Origin: Paraphaeosphaeria minitans
Taxonomy: Eukaryota > Ascomycota > Dothideomycetes > Pleosporales > Didymosphaeriaceae
Reading direction: 5' to 3'
Assembly (NCBI GenBank): GCA_015832175.1
Contig: WJXW01000001.1
Span: 248,001-312,000, forward strand
Length of the DNA: 64,000 nt
Below, one piece after another: positions 34,551 to 45,738 of this stretch; position 1 is the first letter of the stretch; each line of letters opens with the position of its first letter. Below the pieces are notes generated by a model, which did no database searches, had not been told where the DNA came from, and saw only the letters and a program-made list of their open reading frames with translations. The position numbers were made by a program, and so were the translations under genes.

Positions 34551-36260
34551 CTACTTCTGTTTCTTCACCGGCAGCGCAGGCACCTTAAAACCCCCGCTGT
34601 CCACCTGCGCGGTGCTCGTTCCATTCAGCTGCGTGAACGTTCCGCCCTTGAACCACCTGTCTTCCTCTGCTTTCCGCTTCCGGCTCATCTCCTCCCTACT
34701 CTTCGGATCCACAAGCTCAAGCCCTTGCACAGGTGTGAATGCAATAGAGCTGGTTCCCGCACCGGGGAGCCCTACGCCGCCTGTCCGCAGACCGGAAGCG
34801 CGCATACTGGTTGCCGTACCACCGGCGCCAAAGCCTCTCAGTGACGTGTTTGCGCCGTTGAGCGAAGTATCGCCGCCCCAGCCGGGGTTCTTCTTCGAGA
34901 GTTTGGCACGTGTCTTGGGGTCAATTTGGTGCGCGCGGAGACGGCCTGTGTCTGTCGCGCCGATCATGCCCATGCCCTTCGTAGAGTCGCCTGCGCCGTA
35001 CCCGACCTCCTTCTCTTCCTTGCCGAACGCCATGCGGTTTTGCGCTTTGCGGATCTCCGTCATGGCGGTAGCTTCCTTGGCCTTCCTCGCGCGACGTCCA
35101 CCACGTTTACGGGCGGGCTTATCATCAGGGGCGGGGAGCGCTCTTACACCCTGGTTCTTGGGTGGCTCAGTGAGCTTGTCGAGGCGGCGCTCGCACTCGT
35201 CTTTGAGTTCCCGGCCGGTGGAGCCGTCCGGGGATTGATGCACCATGTCTACACGGGCGGCGAGAATGAGCTTCCCTGAAACGATGCGCATGGCTTGTTT
35301 CTTGAGGTCCTGGCGAACGGTCTGGAGTAGGGGGCTGTGGTAGAGAAAACCTTGGTGGCGGATGCCAACGTTGGTTGCGAAGCCAAGGCCAGTAGCTTTG
35401 TTGGAGCCGAGAGGTGGGATGTTGCAGGCGGGAGTTTTGGCAAGACCAGCGAGACCTCCGGCGTAGTTGATGAGTTGAGCAGCGGTCAGGGAGCCGATTA
35501 GGATGGTGAGGTTGGGAGCGAAGGCGGCCATGCGCGATTGGACGTATTCAGTGAGGATGCCTTTGGCTTTGTCGAGGTGCAGAAGCATTATGCAAGCATC
35601 CAAGATGGCTTGGAGCTCTGCGTCGTTAAGGTCTCGGCCTGCTGCCCGTGAAGCTTCGACGGTAACGACCATGAGTTGCGGGCCTTCCAAGATAGTCCTT
35701 AAAGGTACACCGACCAGATTGTCCGTACTCTGAGCAATCTCTTTGATATTGTCCAGAGGGCCGTTCTTGATGATGGCGACAGTCTTCGCGTAGTCGATGG
35801 GGTTCTTGATGAGCTCTTCTAGGTACGGGAACCGCAGCGAATAGTGGTCGCGAATGAACTTGTGCACAAGCATGATTTCGTCGTCAATCAGGGTTGAATT
35901 CTCGTTGGCATCCTTGAGCAGCTGGTACTCGGGGTTGTCTTCGATCGACTCTCCGTCCATGACCTCCTCCATCTTGTCCTTGACCGCGTCAATCTGCTCC
36001 AGAATTGGCTTCAGTTTCGCAATCAGATTCGCAGCACCCCGGATATCCGCTGGCCCCTTTTGTTTCTTTTGCTTGGCCACGTACTCAGCCTCCTCGTCTA
36101 CCATGTCCTCGTCCCCATCTTCGTCAGCCGATGCGCCGCCACCAAAGTCGTTCTCCAGGTCGGCCAGGTCGTCGCCAAAATCCCCTCCCATGTCCACCTG
36201 CTCTTCATCGGACCCCACGTCCGCGAAATCCGCAAGAAGCTCCTGTTCCAAGGTCGCCAT
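34551..36260 (-). CDS. PRP31: U4/U6 snRNP splicing factor Prp31
   Basis: Single-exon frame of 569 codons. It begins MATLEQELLADFADVGSDEE and an acidic region. The NOSIC/coiled-coil part follows (LIAKLKPILEQIDAVKDKM, about residues 80-100). The Nop domain contains INYAGGLAGLAKTPACNIPP, LGSNKATGLGFATNVGIRHQ and GFLYHSPLLQTVRQDLKKQA. The Prp31 C-terminal region follows (TGRLRAHQIDPKTRAKLSKK). Prp31 binds the U4 snRNA 15.5K complex and is needed for tri-snRNP formation. It is head-to-head with CLF1, another spliceosome gene, separated by about 410 bases. Confidence 0.95.
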   Translation of the reverse strand: MATLEQELLADFADVGSDEEQVDMGGDFGDDLADLENDFGGGASADEDGDEDMVDEEAEYVAKQKKQKGPADIRGAANLIAKLKPILEQIDAVKDKMEEVMDGESIEDNPEYQLLKDANENSTLIDDEIMLVHKFIRDHYSLRFPYLEELIKNPIDYAKTVAIIKNGPLDNIKEIAQSTDNLVGVPLRTILEGPQLMVVTVEASRAAGRDLNDAELQAILDACIMLLHLDKAKGILTEYVQSRMAAFAPNLTILIGSLTAAQLINYAGGLAGLAKTPACNIPPLGSNKATGLGFATNVGIRHQGFLYHSPLLQTVRQDLKKQAMRIVSGKLILAARVDMVHQSPDGSTGRELKDECERRLDKLTEPPKNQGVRALPAPDDKPARKRGGRRARKAKEATAMTEIRKAQNRMAFGKEEKEVGYGAGDSTKGMGMIGATDTGRLRAHQIDPKTRAKLSKKNPGWGGDTSLNGANTSLRGFGAGGTATSMRASGLRTGGVGLPGAGTSSIAFTPVQGLELVDPKSREEMSRKRKAEEDRWFKGGTFTQLNGTSTAQVDSGGFKVPALPVKKQK

Positions 36261-36671
36261 ATTTGCAACACTTCTTTCTGGGCCGTGGAATGTGGCGGCT
36301 GCCTATACGTCGCAAAGATGGCGGCACAGATTACCGGCCGGAGGAAACCCTCCTAGTGAAAAGCGGTTGAGTGGGTGGCGTCGCAAAGCTGCAGCAGTAA
36401 CGTACCTCTGGCGCGGTGTGGCCGCAGAAGTGAAGTCGGTCGTGTTGGTGTTTGGCGATGGAGAAATGAGAAGTTGTGCCCGAGGTGACGGAGGGCTACT
36501 TTCTTAGCGTCGGCCATTCTGCCACGCGACACCGCCGAGTCCAGTGAATTTCGCGCCCCGTCCAACGCCCGTCACTCCACCGACTTCGCAGCGCCACGAG
36601 CGCGTCGACGGCCACACGTGTTCCCGCCCTCCCGAATACAACCTCCATACACGCCTCCAGCACATCCCACC
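36261..36671. promoter_or_regulatory. shared PRP31/CLF1 divergent promoter region
   Basis: A 411-bp gap separates the start codons of two divergent spliceosomal genes. It must hold both promoters and could allow co-regulation. A minus frame at 36565-36353 ([18 protein letters not shown]) has no family match that I know and is probably leader sequence of PRP31. No defined site is assigned. Confidence 0.5.
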
Positions 36672-38732
36672 ATGGAGTCATCCCGAGGTCCGCCGCGGGT
36701 CAAAAACAAGGCCGCAGCGCCCATCCAGATCAGCGCAGAACAACTCCTTCGCGAAGCCGTCGACCGCCAGGATGAGAAGCTCAAGGCGCCGACGCAGCGC
36801 TTCGCGGATATGGAGGAGCTGCACGAATTCCAGGGCCGCAAGCGCAAGGAGTTTGAGGACTACGTCCGCCGCAACCGCATAAATATGAACAACTGGATGC
36901 GCTATGCCCAGTGGGAGCTCGAGCAGAAGGAGTTTCGCCGCGCGCGCAGCATCTTCGAGAGAGCATTGGATGTGGACAGCACGAGTGTTGCGCTGTGGAT
37001 ACGGTACTGCGAGGCGGAGATGCGGAACAGAAACATCAACCATGCGAGGAACGTTTTTGATCGCGCGGTCACGATTCTGCCGCGCGTGGATAAGCTGTGG
37101 TATAAGTACGTGTACATGGAAGAGACGCTGGGGAACATTGAGGGTGCAAGATCAGTGTTTGAGCGGTGGATGCAATGGGAACCCGAAGAGGCGGCGTGGT
37201 CAGCATATATCAAGTTGGAGAAGAGACACGGCGAGTTCGAAAAGGCACGCGCCATCTTCGAGCGCTTCACCGTCGTGCATCCCGAGCCAAAGAACTGGAT
37301 CAAATGGGCCAAATTCGAGGAAGAGAACGGCACAAGCGACCTCGTCCGCGATGTCTTCGGCACGGCCGTTGAGACGCTGGGCGACGAGTTCATGGACGAG
37401 AAGCTCTTCATGGCGTACGCCCGCTTCGAAGCCAAACTCAAGGAGCTCGAGCGCGCCCGCGCTATCTACAAATTCGCTCTCGACCGCATGCCTCGCTCCA
37501 AAGCCGCAATACTCCACAAAGCATTCACACAGTTCGAGAAGCAGTACGGCGACCGCGACGGAATCGAGGACGTCATCCTCTCCAAGCGCCGCGTCCACTA
37601 CGAGGAGCAGATCAAAGAGAACCCCAAAAACTACGACGCGTGGATAGACTTTGCGCGGCTCGAAGAAGCATCCAGCAACACGGACCGCGTGCGCGATGTC
37701 TACGAGCGCGCCATCGCGCAGATCCCGCCGACGCAGGAGAAGCGCCACTGGCGGCGCTACATCTACCTGTGGCTGTTCTACGCCGTCTTCGAGGAAACCG
37801 TCTCCCGCGACGTCGAGCGCACACGCCAGATTTACACCGAATGCATCCGCCTCCTCCCCCACAAGCGCTTCACCTTTGCCAAAGTCTGGCTCATGGCCGC
37901 GCACTTTGAGCTCCGGCAAAACGCCCTCCCCAGGGCGCGCAAGCTGCTCGGCCAGGCAATCGGCCTGTGTCCCAAAGACAAGCTGTTCAAGGGGTACATC
38001 GAGCTCGAGATGAAGCTCTTCGAGTTCGGGCGCTGCCGCACGCTCTACGCAAAATACATCGAGTTCAACGGCGCCAACACGTCCACGTGGATCCGATTCG
38101 CCGAGCTCGAGCGCGGCCTCGACGACCTCGAGCGCGCCCGCGCCATCTTCGAGCTCGCCGTCCAAGAGCCCCTGCTCGACATGCCCGAGCTCCTCTGGAA
38201 GGCCTACATCGACTTTGAAGAAGGCGAGGCCCAGTACGACCGCACGCGCGCCCTGTACGAGCGCCTCCTCGAGAAAACCGACCACGTCAAGGTCTGGACT
38301 TCGTGGGCGCAGTTCGAGCTCAGCGTGCCCGACGATGATGCCGCCGACGCGCCACCCCCGGACGACGACGCCCCGCCGTCCCACGCGGCCATTGCGCGCG
38401 CCCGCGCCGTCTTCGCCGCCGCGCACGCGCGCCTCCGGGACCGCGAGCTCAAGGAGGAGCGCGTGGCGCTGCTCGCGGCGTGGAAGTCGTTCGAGGACGA
38501 GGTCGGGTCGCCCGACGACCGCGCCCGCATCGACAAGCAGATGCCGCGTAAGGTCAAGAAGCGCAGGAAGCTCGACGACGACAGCTTCGAGGAGTACGTC
38601 GACTACGTGTTCCCCGCCGACGACCAGAGCGCGGCGAACATGGCTCGCCTGCTGGCGAACGCGGCGAGGTGGAAGCAGGAGAAGGAGGCACAGGCGCAGG
38701 CGCAGGCGCAAGGTCAGACAGCGGAGGAGTAG
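36672..38732 (+). CDS. CLF1: pre-mRNA-splicing factor Clf1/Syf3 (crooked-neck), HAT repeats
   Basis: Single-exon frame of 686 residues starting at ccaccATGG, a strong context; the open frame reaches further upstream but [20 protein letters not shown] is the expected family start. Residues about 60-610 form consecutive HAT (half-TPR) repeats, such as [30 protein letters not shown] and [20 protein letters not shown]. The C-terminus has a basic block ([20 protein letters not shown]) shared by the family. Clf1 is a scaffold of the Prp19-associated complex and helps tri-snRNP join the spliceosome. The C-terminal 25 residues are a Gln/Ala repeat ([11 protein letters not shown]). Confidence 0.95.
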   Translation: MESSRGPPRVKNKAAAPIQISAEQLLREAVDRQDEKLKAPTQRFADMEELHEFQGRKRKEFEDYVRRNRINMNNWMRYAQWELEQKEFRRARSIFERALDVDSTSVALWIRYCEAEMRNRNINHARNVFDRAVTILPRVDKLWYKYVYMEETLGNIEGARSVFERWMQWEPEEAAWSAYIKLEKRHGEFEKARAIFERFTVVHPEPKNWIKWAKFEEENGTSDLVRDVFGTAVETLGDEFMDEKLFMAYARFEAKLKELERARAIYKFALDRMPRSKAAILHKAFTQFEKQYGDRDGIEDVILSKRRVHYEEQIKENPKNYDAWIDFARLEEASSNTDRVRDVYERAIAQIPPTQEKRHWRRYIYLWLFYAVFEETVSRDVERTRQIYTECIRLLPHKRFTFAKVWLMAAHFELRQNALPRARKLLGQAIGLCPKDKLFKGYIELEMKLFEFGRCRTLYAKYIEFNGANTSTWIRFAELERGLDDLERARAIFELAVQEPLLDMPELLWKAYIDFEEGEAQYDRTRALYERLLEKTDHVKVWTSWAQFELSVPDDDAADAPPPDDDAPPSHAAIARARAVFAAAHARLRDRELKEERVALLAAWKSFEDEVGSPDDRARIDKQMPRKVKKRRKLDDDSFEEYVDYVFPADDQSAANMARLLANAARWKQEKEAQAQAQAQGQTAEE

Positions 38733-39668
38733 GAAGGACGGACGGACGGACGGACGGACGGCCGGGGCAGTGGCGGGAAATGATTTGTACTATACCATGT
38801 GGATACTGGAGACTGAGCGCCCCTTCTTTTCTTTTCCCTCTCTTTCGGGGAGCGGATCGTACGTTTTTGCGCGGCACCATCTGCGCCCAACCTGCAATCA
38901 ACAGCCCTCGCCGACAACTGCTGCTCCTGAATTTGTTCCCGACCTTGACCCCCAATGCTACCTAACTCTCTAGCCCGTGCGCCCGACCTGCACGCGACGG
39001 GATTTCCTACTAGTGCTCGGACAAGATACATACGCATCTAGCAAGGAAGAGGCAGCACGTTGCGAAACCACATCACAATGGTCCATTTGGAGGTAGGTAG
39101 ACTAGGCTAGACTAGACCAGACTTGTCGCGAACGGTCCGGAAAGCATCTACCAAAGATAAAACATGAAGAATTAAACGCCGTGTGCAAAAAAGTCGACCA
39201 ACAGAGTGGTATCGTAAACGGCACATGATTCAAGCTTTGACGAAGTATCCAAAATCCAAGATCCCCCAAAAACAAAGGGGACAAATAGCGTTTACAACGA
39301 GACGAAGAAGCCGCCAGTGTGAGTTGCGGAGCGCAAAAAGCTTTTTCGGGTCCAAAGAAAGAAGAGTGAAATATGTACGCCTGAGAACGCCGATATAGTA
39401 CAGCGAAGTTGCTCTCTGTTGGGGGGGGGGGGGGGGTGGAGAGGCAACGCTCGGTGGCGGCGATCCAAGGTTTGAAACGAGGCATGGAAGCCCGGTATGA
39501 GAAAAACTACGCATATGGATGCCTGACTGCGTATGCGTATGCGTGAGCGTTGGGCGTGGGGCTACTGGTTGGCGATTCGCTTGGTGGACGCAGTACCATC
39601 TGTGCTTCGACGTCAGGTATCGTCCACTGCACATCCATCTTTCCTGTGTGTCCACGCCCTGGTGATTG
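38733..39668. other. convergent intergenic region with simple repeats
   Basis: About 940 bases between CLF1 (plus) and the unknown on minus. It includes a ggac tetranucleotide repeat at about 38737-38762 just after the CLF1 stop, and a run of 16 G at 39421-39436. No gene seen. Confidence 0.45.
39421..39436 (+). repeat. G homopolymer of 16
   Basis: An uninterrupted run of 16 G on plus, preceded by ctctgtt. It could adopt a quadruplex structure; its exact length is also the kind that sequencing often gets wrong. Confidence 0.8.
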
Positions 39669-41237
39669 TCATCGGTCCGGCCTGCTGTATGGATGTTCTT
39701 GCACGGGTGATCCTCGCGGTGAGCGTCGGAGGGGTGGCGACCGGCGAAGGTTGGGAGAGGTTCGGGCGGCGTCCAACGCGCGCACCGCAGCTGCGTTGGG
39801 TGATATAGGTACCGGCTTTCCTGTTACCGGCGTGCCCTTTGCTGGGCCACTGCCATGCTGCTTTACTGTTCGTACAGTTGACGGTGTCGCAGGAGACCGT
39901 CCTCCTTGGGGTGCGCGCGGAGTTGTGTTGGCTCCGCTCTCGATACTGATATGCTTCGTACGTGGAGTGGTGTCTTGCTGGGTCCCGCTTGTGAAACGTT
40001 GTGCACCAGAACGTGGCGTGCCCTCGTGGCTGCCACCTTCCTTGCGCCTCGGCGTCTTGGTCGCGGAGCTCGACCGACTACGAACAGGAGCTGGCGGAGC
40101 CTCTGTGGCTGGGTAGGCGGTCGAAGGGGCATCGACAGGTCTACGAGTGGTTTCCGGGTTTCCTTGGCTAGGCAAATTCGATCTATCGCTCCTCTGAACA
40201 CCATCACCGCCTGGTTGTACGCCACCGGGAGTGACAGCCGATGTTGGTTCAGGGGTTGCCATACCTCCAACGCGTGGTGTAGCTTCCCAGCTCTTGCGCT
40301 TCATCATGCGGCCCAGTATGCCCACCAATTCAGCCGCGTCCTCGAAATCGCCGTCGTCCATTGCCTCTTGCGCGCGGTATACATCTTTGATCGCATGTCT
40401 AGCTATGCGGCGAGACTCTTCGTGATCGTGCACACAGTCCCACAGAAAGGCACTGTGCTCCAGAGCCACTGACAGTTTGAGCGGGTGCGATCCGGGAAGG
40501 TATTGTGTGGCGTAGCCGCTGGCCGTTGCAAAGTATCCACCAGCTAGTGGCACAAAGTTCAAAGGTGGCAAGATAAACGACGAGGGTTGAGGGATAGGGA
40601 CATGATGAAAGCCTGGAGGAGCGCCTGGAGGAGCGCCTGGAGGAGCAGGTGACGGTGTACCGACTGGACCACCCGTTGCATACGGATTTGTGACGAAGGA
40701 GGTCTCTGAGACGATGGAGTCGATGGGCTCGCGTAGCATGGGCTGCTTCCCGGCGCGCTTCGACGCGGGCGAAAGGTTTGATGCGTCGCTGGGGCGCTGC
40801 GCGTTACCATTCCGCTCGGACAGGGGTAGTGAAGGCATGCCGAGTGTTCTAGAATCGGTAGTCGTCATATTTGTTTGCGTGACGGGTGGCTGGTTGTGGA
40901 ACAAGCAGAAGATGTGGTAGAAGCTCGCTCGCAGCTTGACGCTGAGGACTCTACACTCTGGTCCATGTTGGTTGTCCTGGGCATAGGGCAGGACGCAAAG
41001 CTCAAGGATGGAGAGACCCTCGCGCGACAGCCAAAGGATGTGTTGGTAGAGGGCGAGAGATGGCGTGTCGCGACTGGTGTCGAGCTTCCGTAGCTTCCTG
41101 GCTCGAACGAGTCGACGTGCGAGGAGGACTGACAGGCCGAGAATCTGGTAAAGCGAAGCGGAGAGGAGCGGATGGCTGTCTGCTGTCTGCTTGGCGATCC
41201 GACCCAGGAATTTCTGGTCGAAGTCCAAGGTAGCCAT
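39669..41237 (-). CDS. conserved-looking fungal protein with helical N-terminal domain, function unknown
   Basis: Single-exon frame of 522 codons beginning MATLDFDQKFLGRIAKQTAD. The first 120 residues are densely helical: LLSASLYQILGLSVLLARRL, TPSLALYQHILWLSREGLSI and VKLRASFYHIFCLFHNQPPV. A second helical segment lies at about 250-320, after a Pro/Gly-rich linker with a tandem PPGAPPGAPPG: LKLSVALEHSAFLWDCVHDH, then AIKDVYRAQEAMDDGDFEDA. The C-terminal 200 residues are disordered and Ser/Thr/Pro/Arg-rich. The helical spacing faintly recalls a 14-3-3 or MIT-like helical bundle, but I cannot assign it. It has no catalytic motif and no membrane segment. Confidence 0.7.
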   Translation of the reverse strand: MATLDFDQKFLGRIAKQTADSHPLLSASLYQILGLSVLLARRLVRARKLRKLDTSRDTPSLALYQHILWLSREGLSILELCVLPYAQDNQHGPECRVLSVKLRASFYHIFCLFHNQPPVTQTNMTTTDSRTLGMPSLPLSERNGNAQRPSDASNLSPASKRAGKQPMLREPIDSIVSETSFVTNPYATGGPVGTPSPAPPGAPPGAPPGFHHVPIPQPSSFILPPLNFVPLAGGYFATASGYATQYLPGSHPLKLSVALEHSAFLWDCVHDHEESRRIARHAIKDVYRAQEAMDDGDFEDAAELVGILGRMMKRKSWEATPRVGGMATPEPTSAVTPGGVQPGGDGVQRSDRSNLPSQGNPETTRRPVDAPSTAYPATEAPPAPVRSRSSSATKTPRRKEGGSHEGTPRSGAQRFTSGTQQDTTPRTKHISIESGANTTPRAPQGGRSPATPSTVRTVKQHGSGPAKGTPVTGKPVPISPNAAAVRALDAARTSPNLRRSPPLRRSPRGSPVQEHPYSRPDR

Positions 41238-42077
41238 GATCAGGCAGCTGTCGGGCAGTCAGCGTTGGCGATGGTGGAAGGAGCGATGCCAAGCGATGTT
41301 GTGGAGAGAACAGCTGGTGCTGGGCAGGTTAGATGGGCACGCTCGGAGCACCCTTCTCTCCGATGATGGTGGGTCTTCCACTCTTCTCACTTTTTTCTCT
41401 GAGATGAAATGGGATGGTTGCGATGATGTCGGGATGAGTGTGGATAGGAGGGATGTTCACATCTAACCAACAGAAAGGAGCACTCACCATCAACAAGTCG
41501 CTGGACCGCCGCGCCGTATCTCGAAAGCGACACAGCGACTTGGCCCAAGCTGAGCAACCAGCTTCGACAGACGTTGCAGGAGCAATGAGCGTCAAAGCTG
41601 GGAGATGTTGCAGCCAATTGATTCGTTTCAGGCGAAGCACCGTGCGCAGAAGGCGGCGGTGAATGGCTGTTCTCGTGACCAGTCTTCGTTCGACGTTGGA
41701 TGTTGCAGGGGCGATATGTTCAACTTTCGGGGCGGGTTGGAAACTCTGAAATGGGTGGTAACAATGGGATTGTTATGGTACAGGGTATGGATATGTTGAT
41801 GCGGACGGGCCCAAGCTGGGCTGGTATGATACAGACGGCCGTTGCAACGCCGGGGATTCCAATGGGACTGCAGAGCTGTCAGCACCGGGGCCAGAGAATG
41901 AAGCACTTGGCTGCGTGGGTTCGGGCGTACGGTAGTCCAGATTACCCCAAACGGGACAAGGCAGAATGGTGTGGATGCTCGAGTGGGCGAGCGGTAGGTA
42001 TGACGTGGGAGCCAATGGGGATGCGCTGGTGGTGAGGCGCGACTCGGGACGAGGTGAGTTGCGGCGGGCTCAGCAGG

Positions 42078-42136
42078 CGTCAAGCGTCAAGCGTCCAGCG
42101 TCAATCGTCAATCGTCAATCGTCAATCGTCAATCGT
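42078..42136. repeat. 7-bp tandem repeat
   Basis: Units cgtcaag / cgtcaat repeat about eight times; the last five are exact gtcaatc copies and the earlier copies are degenerate (one cgtccag). Confidence 0.8.
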
Positions 42137-42743
42137 TACTCGTGAGGCGGGAGGAGGTGCAGGAGGCTGGCAGGTCGGATTCGAGAGCCTCGGACAGCGC
42201 ATGGCGACGTCGTCTGGCCTCGTTGGTCGCCCGGGCGAAGAGCTGCGACGGTACCTAGGTAGGTATAGGTAGGTAACTTGAAAAGCGCGAGGACCGGCAG
42301 GCGGTGTGGAGCGGTCAATGCTCGTGTTTGGAAGCTCGGCACACACAACCAGGGAAGTGTGCAATGCTGGAGCCGCAGCGGGGCTTCCTCCTTTGGTCTT
42401 GTGATGGTAGGTTTGGTGTTGAGTAGGTGACAGCAGACTTGGTGTTGAGAAGGCGACAACAGTCTACGGTACGAGGGGGAGAAAGCGGCGCAGAGGCAAT
42501 CGGTGCTACTATACCTACCTACCTATACCTCCCTATACCTACCGCACGGCAATGCTCCCTCTGGGCGCCAGTCGAGTGGGAGTCCGGACTGCAGGTCCTG
42601 GGTCCATGTTGCAGCGGCGACAGCACTGCGTTGGTTGACGTGTCAAGCGGCGACGTCTCGACTAACCGCGTCCGTCTTCTGCATAGATGCCCGCTTGCCC
42701 TCCAGCCGTGCAAGAATGGGGCGTCGTTGCCAGCTGGCAGGGA

Positions 42744-42840
42744 GGCGATGAGGGCGATGAGGGCGATGGAGGCGGTGGAGGCGATGGAGGCGATGAGGGC
42801 GATGGAGGCGATGGAGGCGATGGAGGCGATGGAGGCGCGA
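42744..42840. repeat. 9-bp tandem repeat
   Basis: Unit gcgatg[gag/agg] repeats about eleven times with one gcggtggag variant. Its 9-bp length keeps all frames open (for example Met-Glu-Ala repeats on plus), which explains the long frame there. Confidence 0.85.
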
Positions 42841-43221
42841 TGCCAGCTTGAGCTTCTCCAGACGGCCGTCCATGTCGCCCTACCTACCCAGGTGCCGGTA
42901 GGTAGACTGCCTCCCGTCTTGCCAGCACGCAGTGACGGGCCAACGACGCCACCCCCATCCGAACCATGGCCACGCCGCCCTGCAACGTCTGGCTGTCGGT
43001 GTCTCTTTTGCCGGGGGCGTCGGTATGAGATGGTCTACCTAGCTGGGGCAGCCACATGGCCAACACACCGACGGACCAGGTAGATATTCACTAGACCATC
43101 TGGACCCCACAGCGCGGCCATCGGATCGAGGACCTGACGATGGGTAGACTATGTGCCCACGTCTCTGGTCAGTCGGTTCCGCGCAGACCTTCGCCGGACG
43201 CTCGGAGCATGGTCAAGTCGG

Positions 43222-43255
43222 CCAGCGTGCAGCGTGCAGCGTGCAGCGTGCAGCG
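43222..43255. repeat. 8-bp tandem repeat
   Basis: Unit gcgtgcag occurs four times in a row. Confidence 0.8.
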
Positions 43256-43466
43256 GTTCGCATCAGAGGTTGGAAGTGTGCGTCAACCTCAAGCAGCGGT
43301 GAGAGGTTGCGTGCGATTAGCCACGGCACGGCACGCCACCAAGGGCTCGCAAACACACACATTTCCATCTGGGGAGACCATGTCCAGCTATTTTGCGAGT
43401 CGTCTCCCCAAGGTCCTGTAGCTGTGTGTCTACACGTCCGCTCGTGCAGGTAGAACTACGACGTGG

Positions 43467-44385
43467 CACTGCTGTCCTCTGTCCTCTGCCCACTGCCCAC
43501 CGCCCATGGCCTATTGCTGTCCTCTGCCCGCTACCTACAGCTAAGCAGCCCTGTTGCTGTCCTCTGTCCTCTGCCCACTGCCTACCACCCATGGCCTGTT
43601 GCTGTCCTCTGCCCGCTACCTACAGCTAAGCAACCCTATTGTTGTCCTCTGCCCACTACCCACCGCCCATGGCCTGTTGCTGTCCTCTGCCCGCTACCCA
43701 CAGCTAAGCAGCCCTGTTGCTGTCCTCTGTCCTCTGCCCACTGCCCACCGCCCATGGCCTGTTGCTGTCCTCTGCCCGCTACCCACAGCTAAGCAGCCCT
43801 GTTGCTGTCCTCTGTCCTCTGCCCACTGCCCACCGCCCATGGCCTATTGCTGTCCTCTGCCCGCTACCCACAGCTAAGCAGCCCTGTTGCTGTCCTCTGT
43901 CCTCTGCCCACTGCCCACCACCCATGGCCTGTTGCTGTCCTCTGCCCGCTACCCACAGCTAAGCAACCCTGTTGTTGTCCTCTGCCTACTGCCCACTGCC
44001 CACAGCCTGTTGCTGTCCTCTACCCACTGCCTACTGCCTACTACCTACCGCCTGTTGCTGTCCTCTGCTACTGCCCACTGCCTATAGCCTGTTGCTATCT
44101 TCTGCCCGCTAGGCTACCCACAGCCTAGTTGTTGTCTTCTACCTGCTACCCACAGCTAAGCAGCCCTGTTGTTGTCCTCTGCCTACTGCCCACTGCCCAC
44201 AGCCTATTGCTGTCCTCTGCCCACTGCCTACTGCCCACTACCTACCGCCCACTACCTACCGCCTGTTGCTGTCCTCTACCACTGCCTACCGCCCACTACC
44301 TACCGCCTGTTGCTGTCCTCTGCCACTGCCCACTGCCCACTGCCCACTGCCCTGCTGTTGTCCTCTGCCCACTGCCAACTCGCTA
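43467..44385. repeat. 85-bp minisatellite merging into 7-bp degenerate array
   Basis: The phrase ccatggcct[a/g]ttgctg recurs with its ggcc at 43508, 43593, 43671, 43756, 43841 and 43926, giving an 85-bp period with one 78-bp unit. Each unit contains tgttgctgtcctctg and cccactgcccaccg. Beyond 43970 the order breaks down into variants of the 7-mer actgccc and tgctgtcctctg up to about 44385. Because 85 is not a multiple of three and the unit lacks stops on plus, all three forward frames remain open and produce rotating versions of the same peptide. Confidence 0.9.
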
Positions 44386-44550
44386 GCCGGAAGCAGACGC
44401 CTTTGACCTGCTTCTACGTCATCCCTCTACGGTGGCCAGCGAGGCAAGTCAACAGCTGTCTAGGGAGAGCGCATGTCAAGAAGGCGAACCTCCCTCGTGA
44501 CATGTGCGAAGATCCTTTTCCATGAACGAACCAAACTCTGGTTCAGGCTC

Positions 44551-44705
44551 AGCAATGCGTACCTACTCGAATCAACTGCAGTCTGGTTTAGCGACAGCAA
44601 TGCGTACCTACTCGGATCAACTGCAGTCTGGTTTAGCAACAGCAATGCGTACCTATTCGAATCAACCATCTACAGTCTGATCAAGCGACAGCAATGCGTA
44701 CCTAG
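44551..44705. repeat. 45-bp tandem repeat
   Basis: Units starting agcaatgcgtacct begin at 44551, 44596, 44641 and 44690 (spacing 45, 45, 49). Each contains gaatcaactgcagtctg or a near variant. This array is distinct from the 85-bp array just upstream. Confidence 0.9.
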
Positions 44706-45680
44706 TAGTGCTCTTGAGGTGACGCCATCCCGGACAAACTCCATCGACGGTAATCGCGACTTCATCCGCGAGGTTGGGGAGACTGACATCTGAGGCGACT
44801 GCACTCACCAGCGGCCAATTCCATGCTCCCAACATTCACCGGCGCCGCGGCTGTTACTCGACGTCAAGATGCATACGCGGAATCTTCTGTCGCATGCCGG
44901 CGGTGACGGGAACCTTATGCAGGAGCGAAACTCATCACAGCACTGCACAGGCAGCAGCAGCAGCAGCAGCCGCAGCCGAGGAAGAACAAACATGTCTCAA
45001 CTACACAATAATTGTTTCCGACTGCCCTTCCAGGATCGTGCTGGACTTCGCAGCTACCAGTTAGGAATCCAGGTCCAGATGCACATGCGACCAACCGAGC
45101 CACCACGCGATCGTGTCACTCGAGTGCCAGCGACGCGCATTGTGCCTCATCGACAAGCCTGCCGAAGCCGCGGTTTGCCATTGCATTCCTCGCCAATGGG
45201 GAAATGTCCAGAACGGCGCAATCAGCCTTCTGCGACACCGTAGCTAAGATTCGAACCGGAAAGCACATACCAGCCGGCCTTGGGATTCAACGATTGCCTC
45301 TGTAGCTCTGCTGCAGCGCAGTAACGCAGACCCACGATGGGGGCCTATCGCCGCCAGCTATCGTGCGCGGTGCAATCAAACATGAAAGAAGCTCTGCACC
45401 GGAGCGTCACCCAGGAACCCCCATATAAGAAGCTGGTGTGAGATGAGGACCCCATCACACGACCAGAACTGCACTCCGAGCGCCTCTCACCTGGCCATCC
45501 TGACGACTCGCCCTCGTATCAGACCTAAAGTGCGTGTCCGGGCCGCATCTGCCCACCTCCACCGCACCACACCTAGCCAGCGACGCAGGTACGCTGCCAC
45601 GTTCTGCCCTTGCTTACCCTACCCCGAACACGTCGGTGAAGAAGAAGAACGGGCTCCCTGACCATGTCCCAGCTCCGTCC

Positions 45681-45738
45681 ACCCTATCCCATCCTATCCC
45701 ATCCTATCCCATCCTGTCCCATCCTATCCCATCCTGTC
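45681..45738. repeat. 10-bp tandem repeat
   Basis: The unit atccc-atcct[a/g]tccc repeats about six times just upstream of the small Cys/His gene, so it may lie in its 5' leader or promoter. Confidence 0.8.

Noticed and set aside
36353..36565. Small gene between PRP31 and CLF1 (minus)
   Set aside because: It starts plausibly as [12 protein letters not shown] but lies inside a 411-bp divergent promoter and has no recognised family; more likely PRP31 leader sequence.
37200..38711. 503-codon minus-strand frame
   Set aside because: It is the reverse strand of CLF1. High GC and biased codon use leave the antisense frame open. Its Leu/Val/Glu/Gly-rich composition is the usual shadow.
43393..44386. 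Series of overlapping 80-118 codon frames rich in Leu/Pro/Cys
   Set aside because: These are translations of a minisatellite whose unit lacks stop codons in all forward frames, not separate genes.
45225..45310. tRNA-like gattcgaacc element (reverse complement of a T-loop)
   Set aside because: The flanking bases do not form a T stem, and no matching D-arm, anticodon stem or acceptor stem is found.
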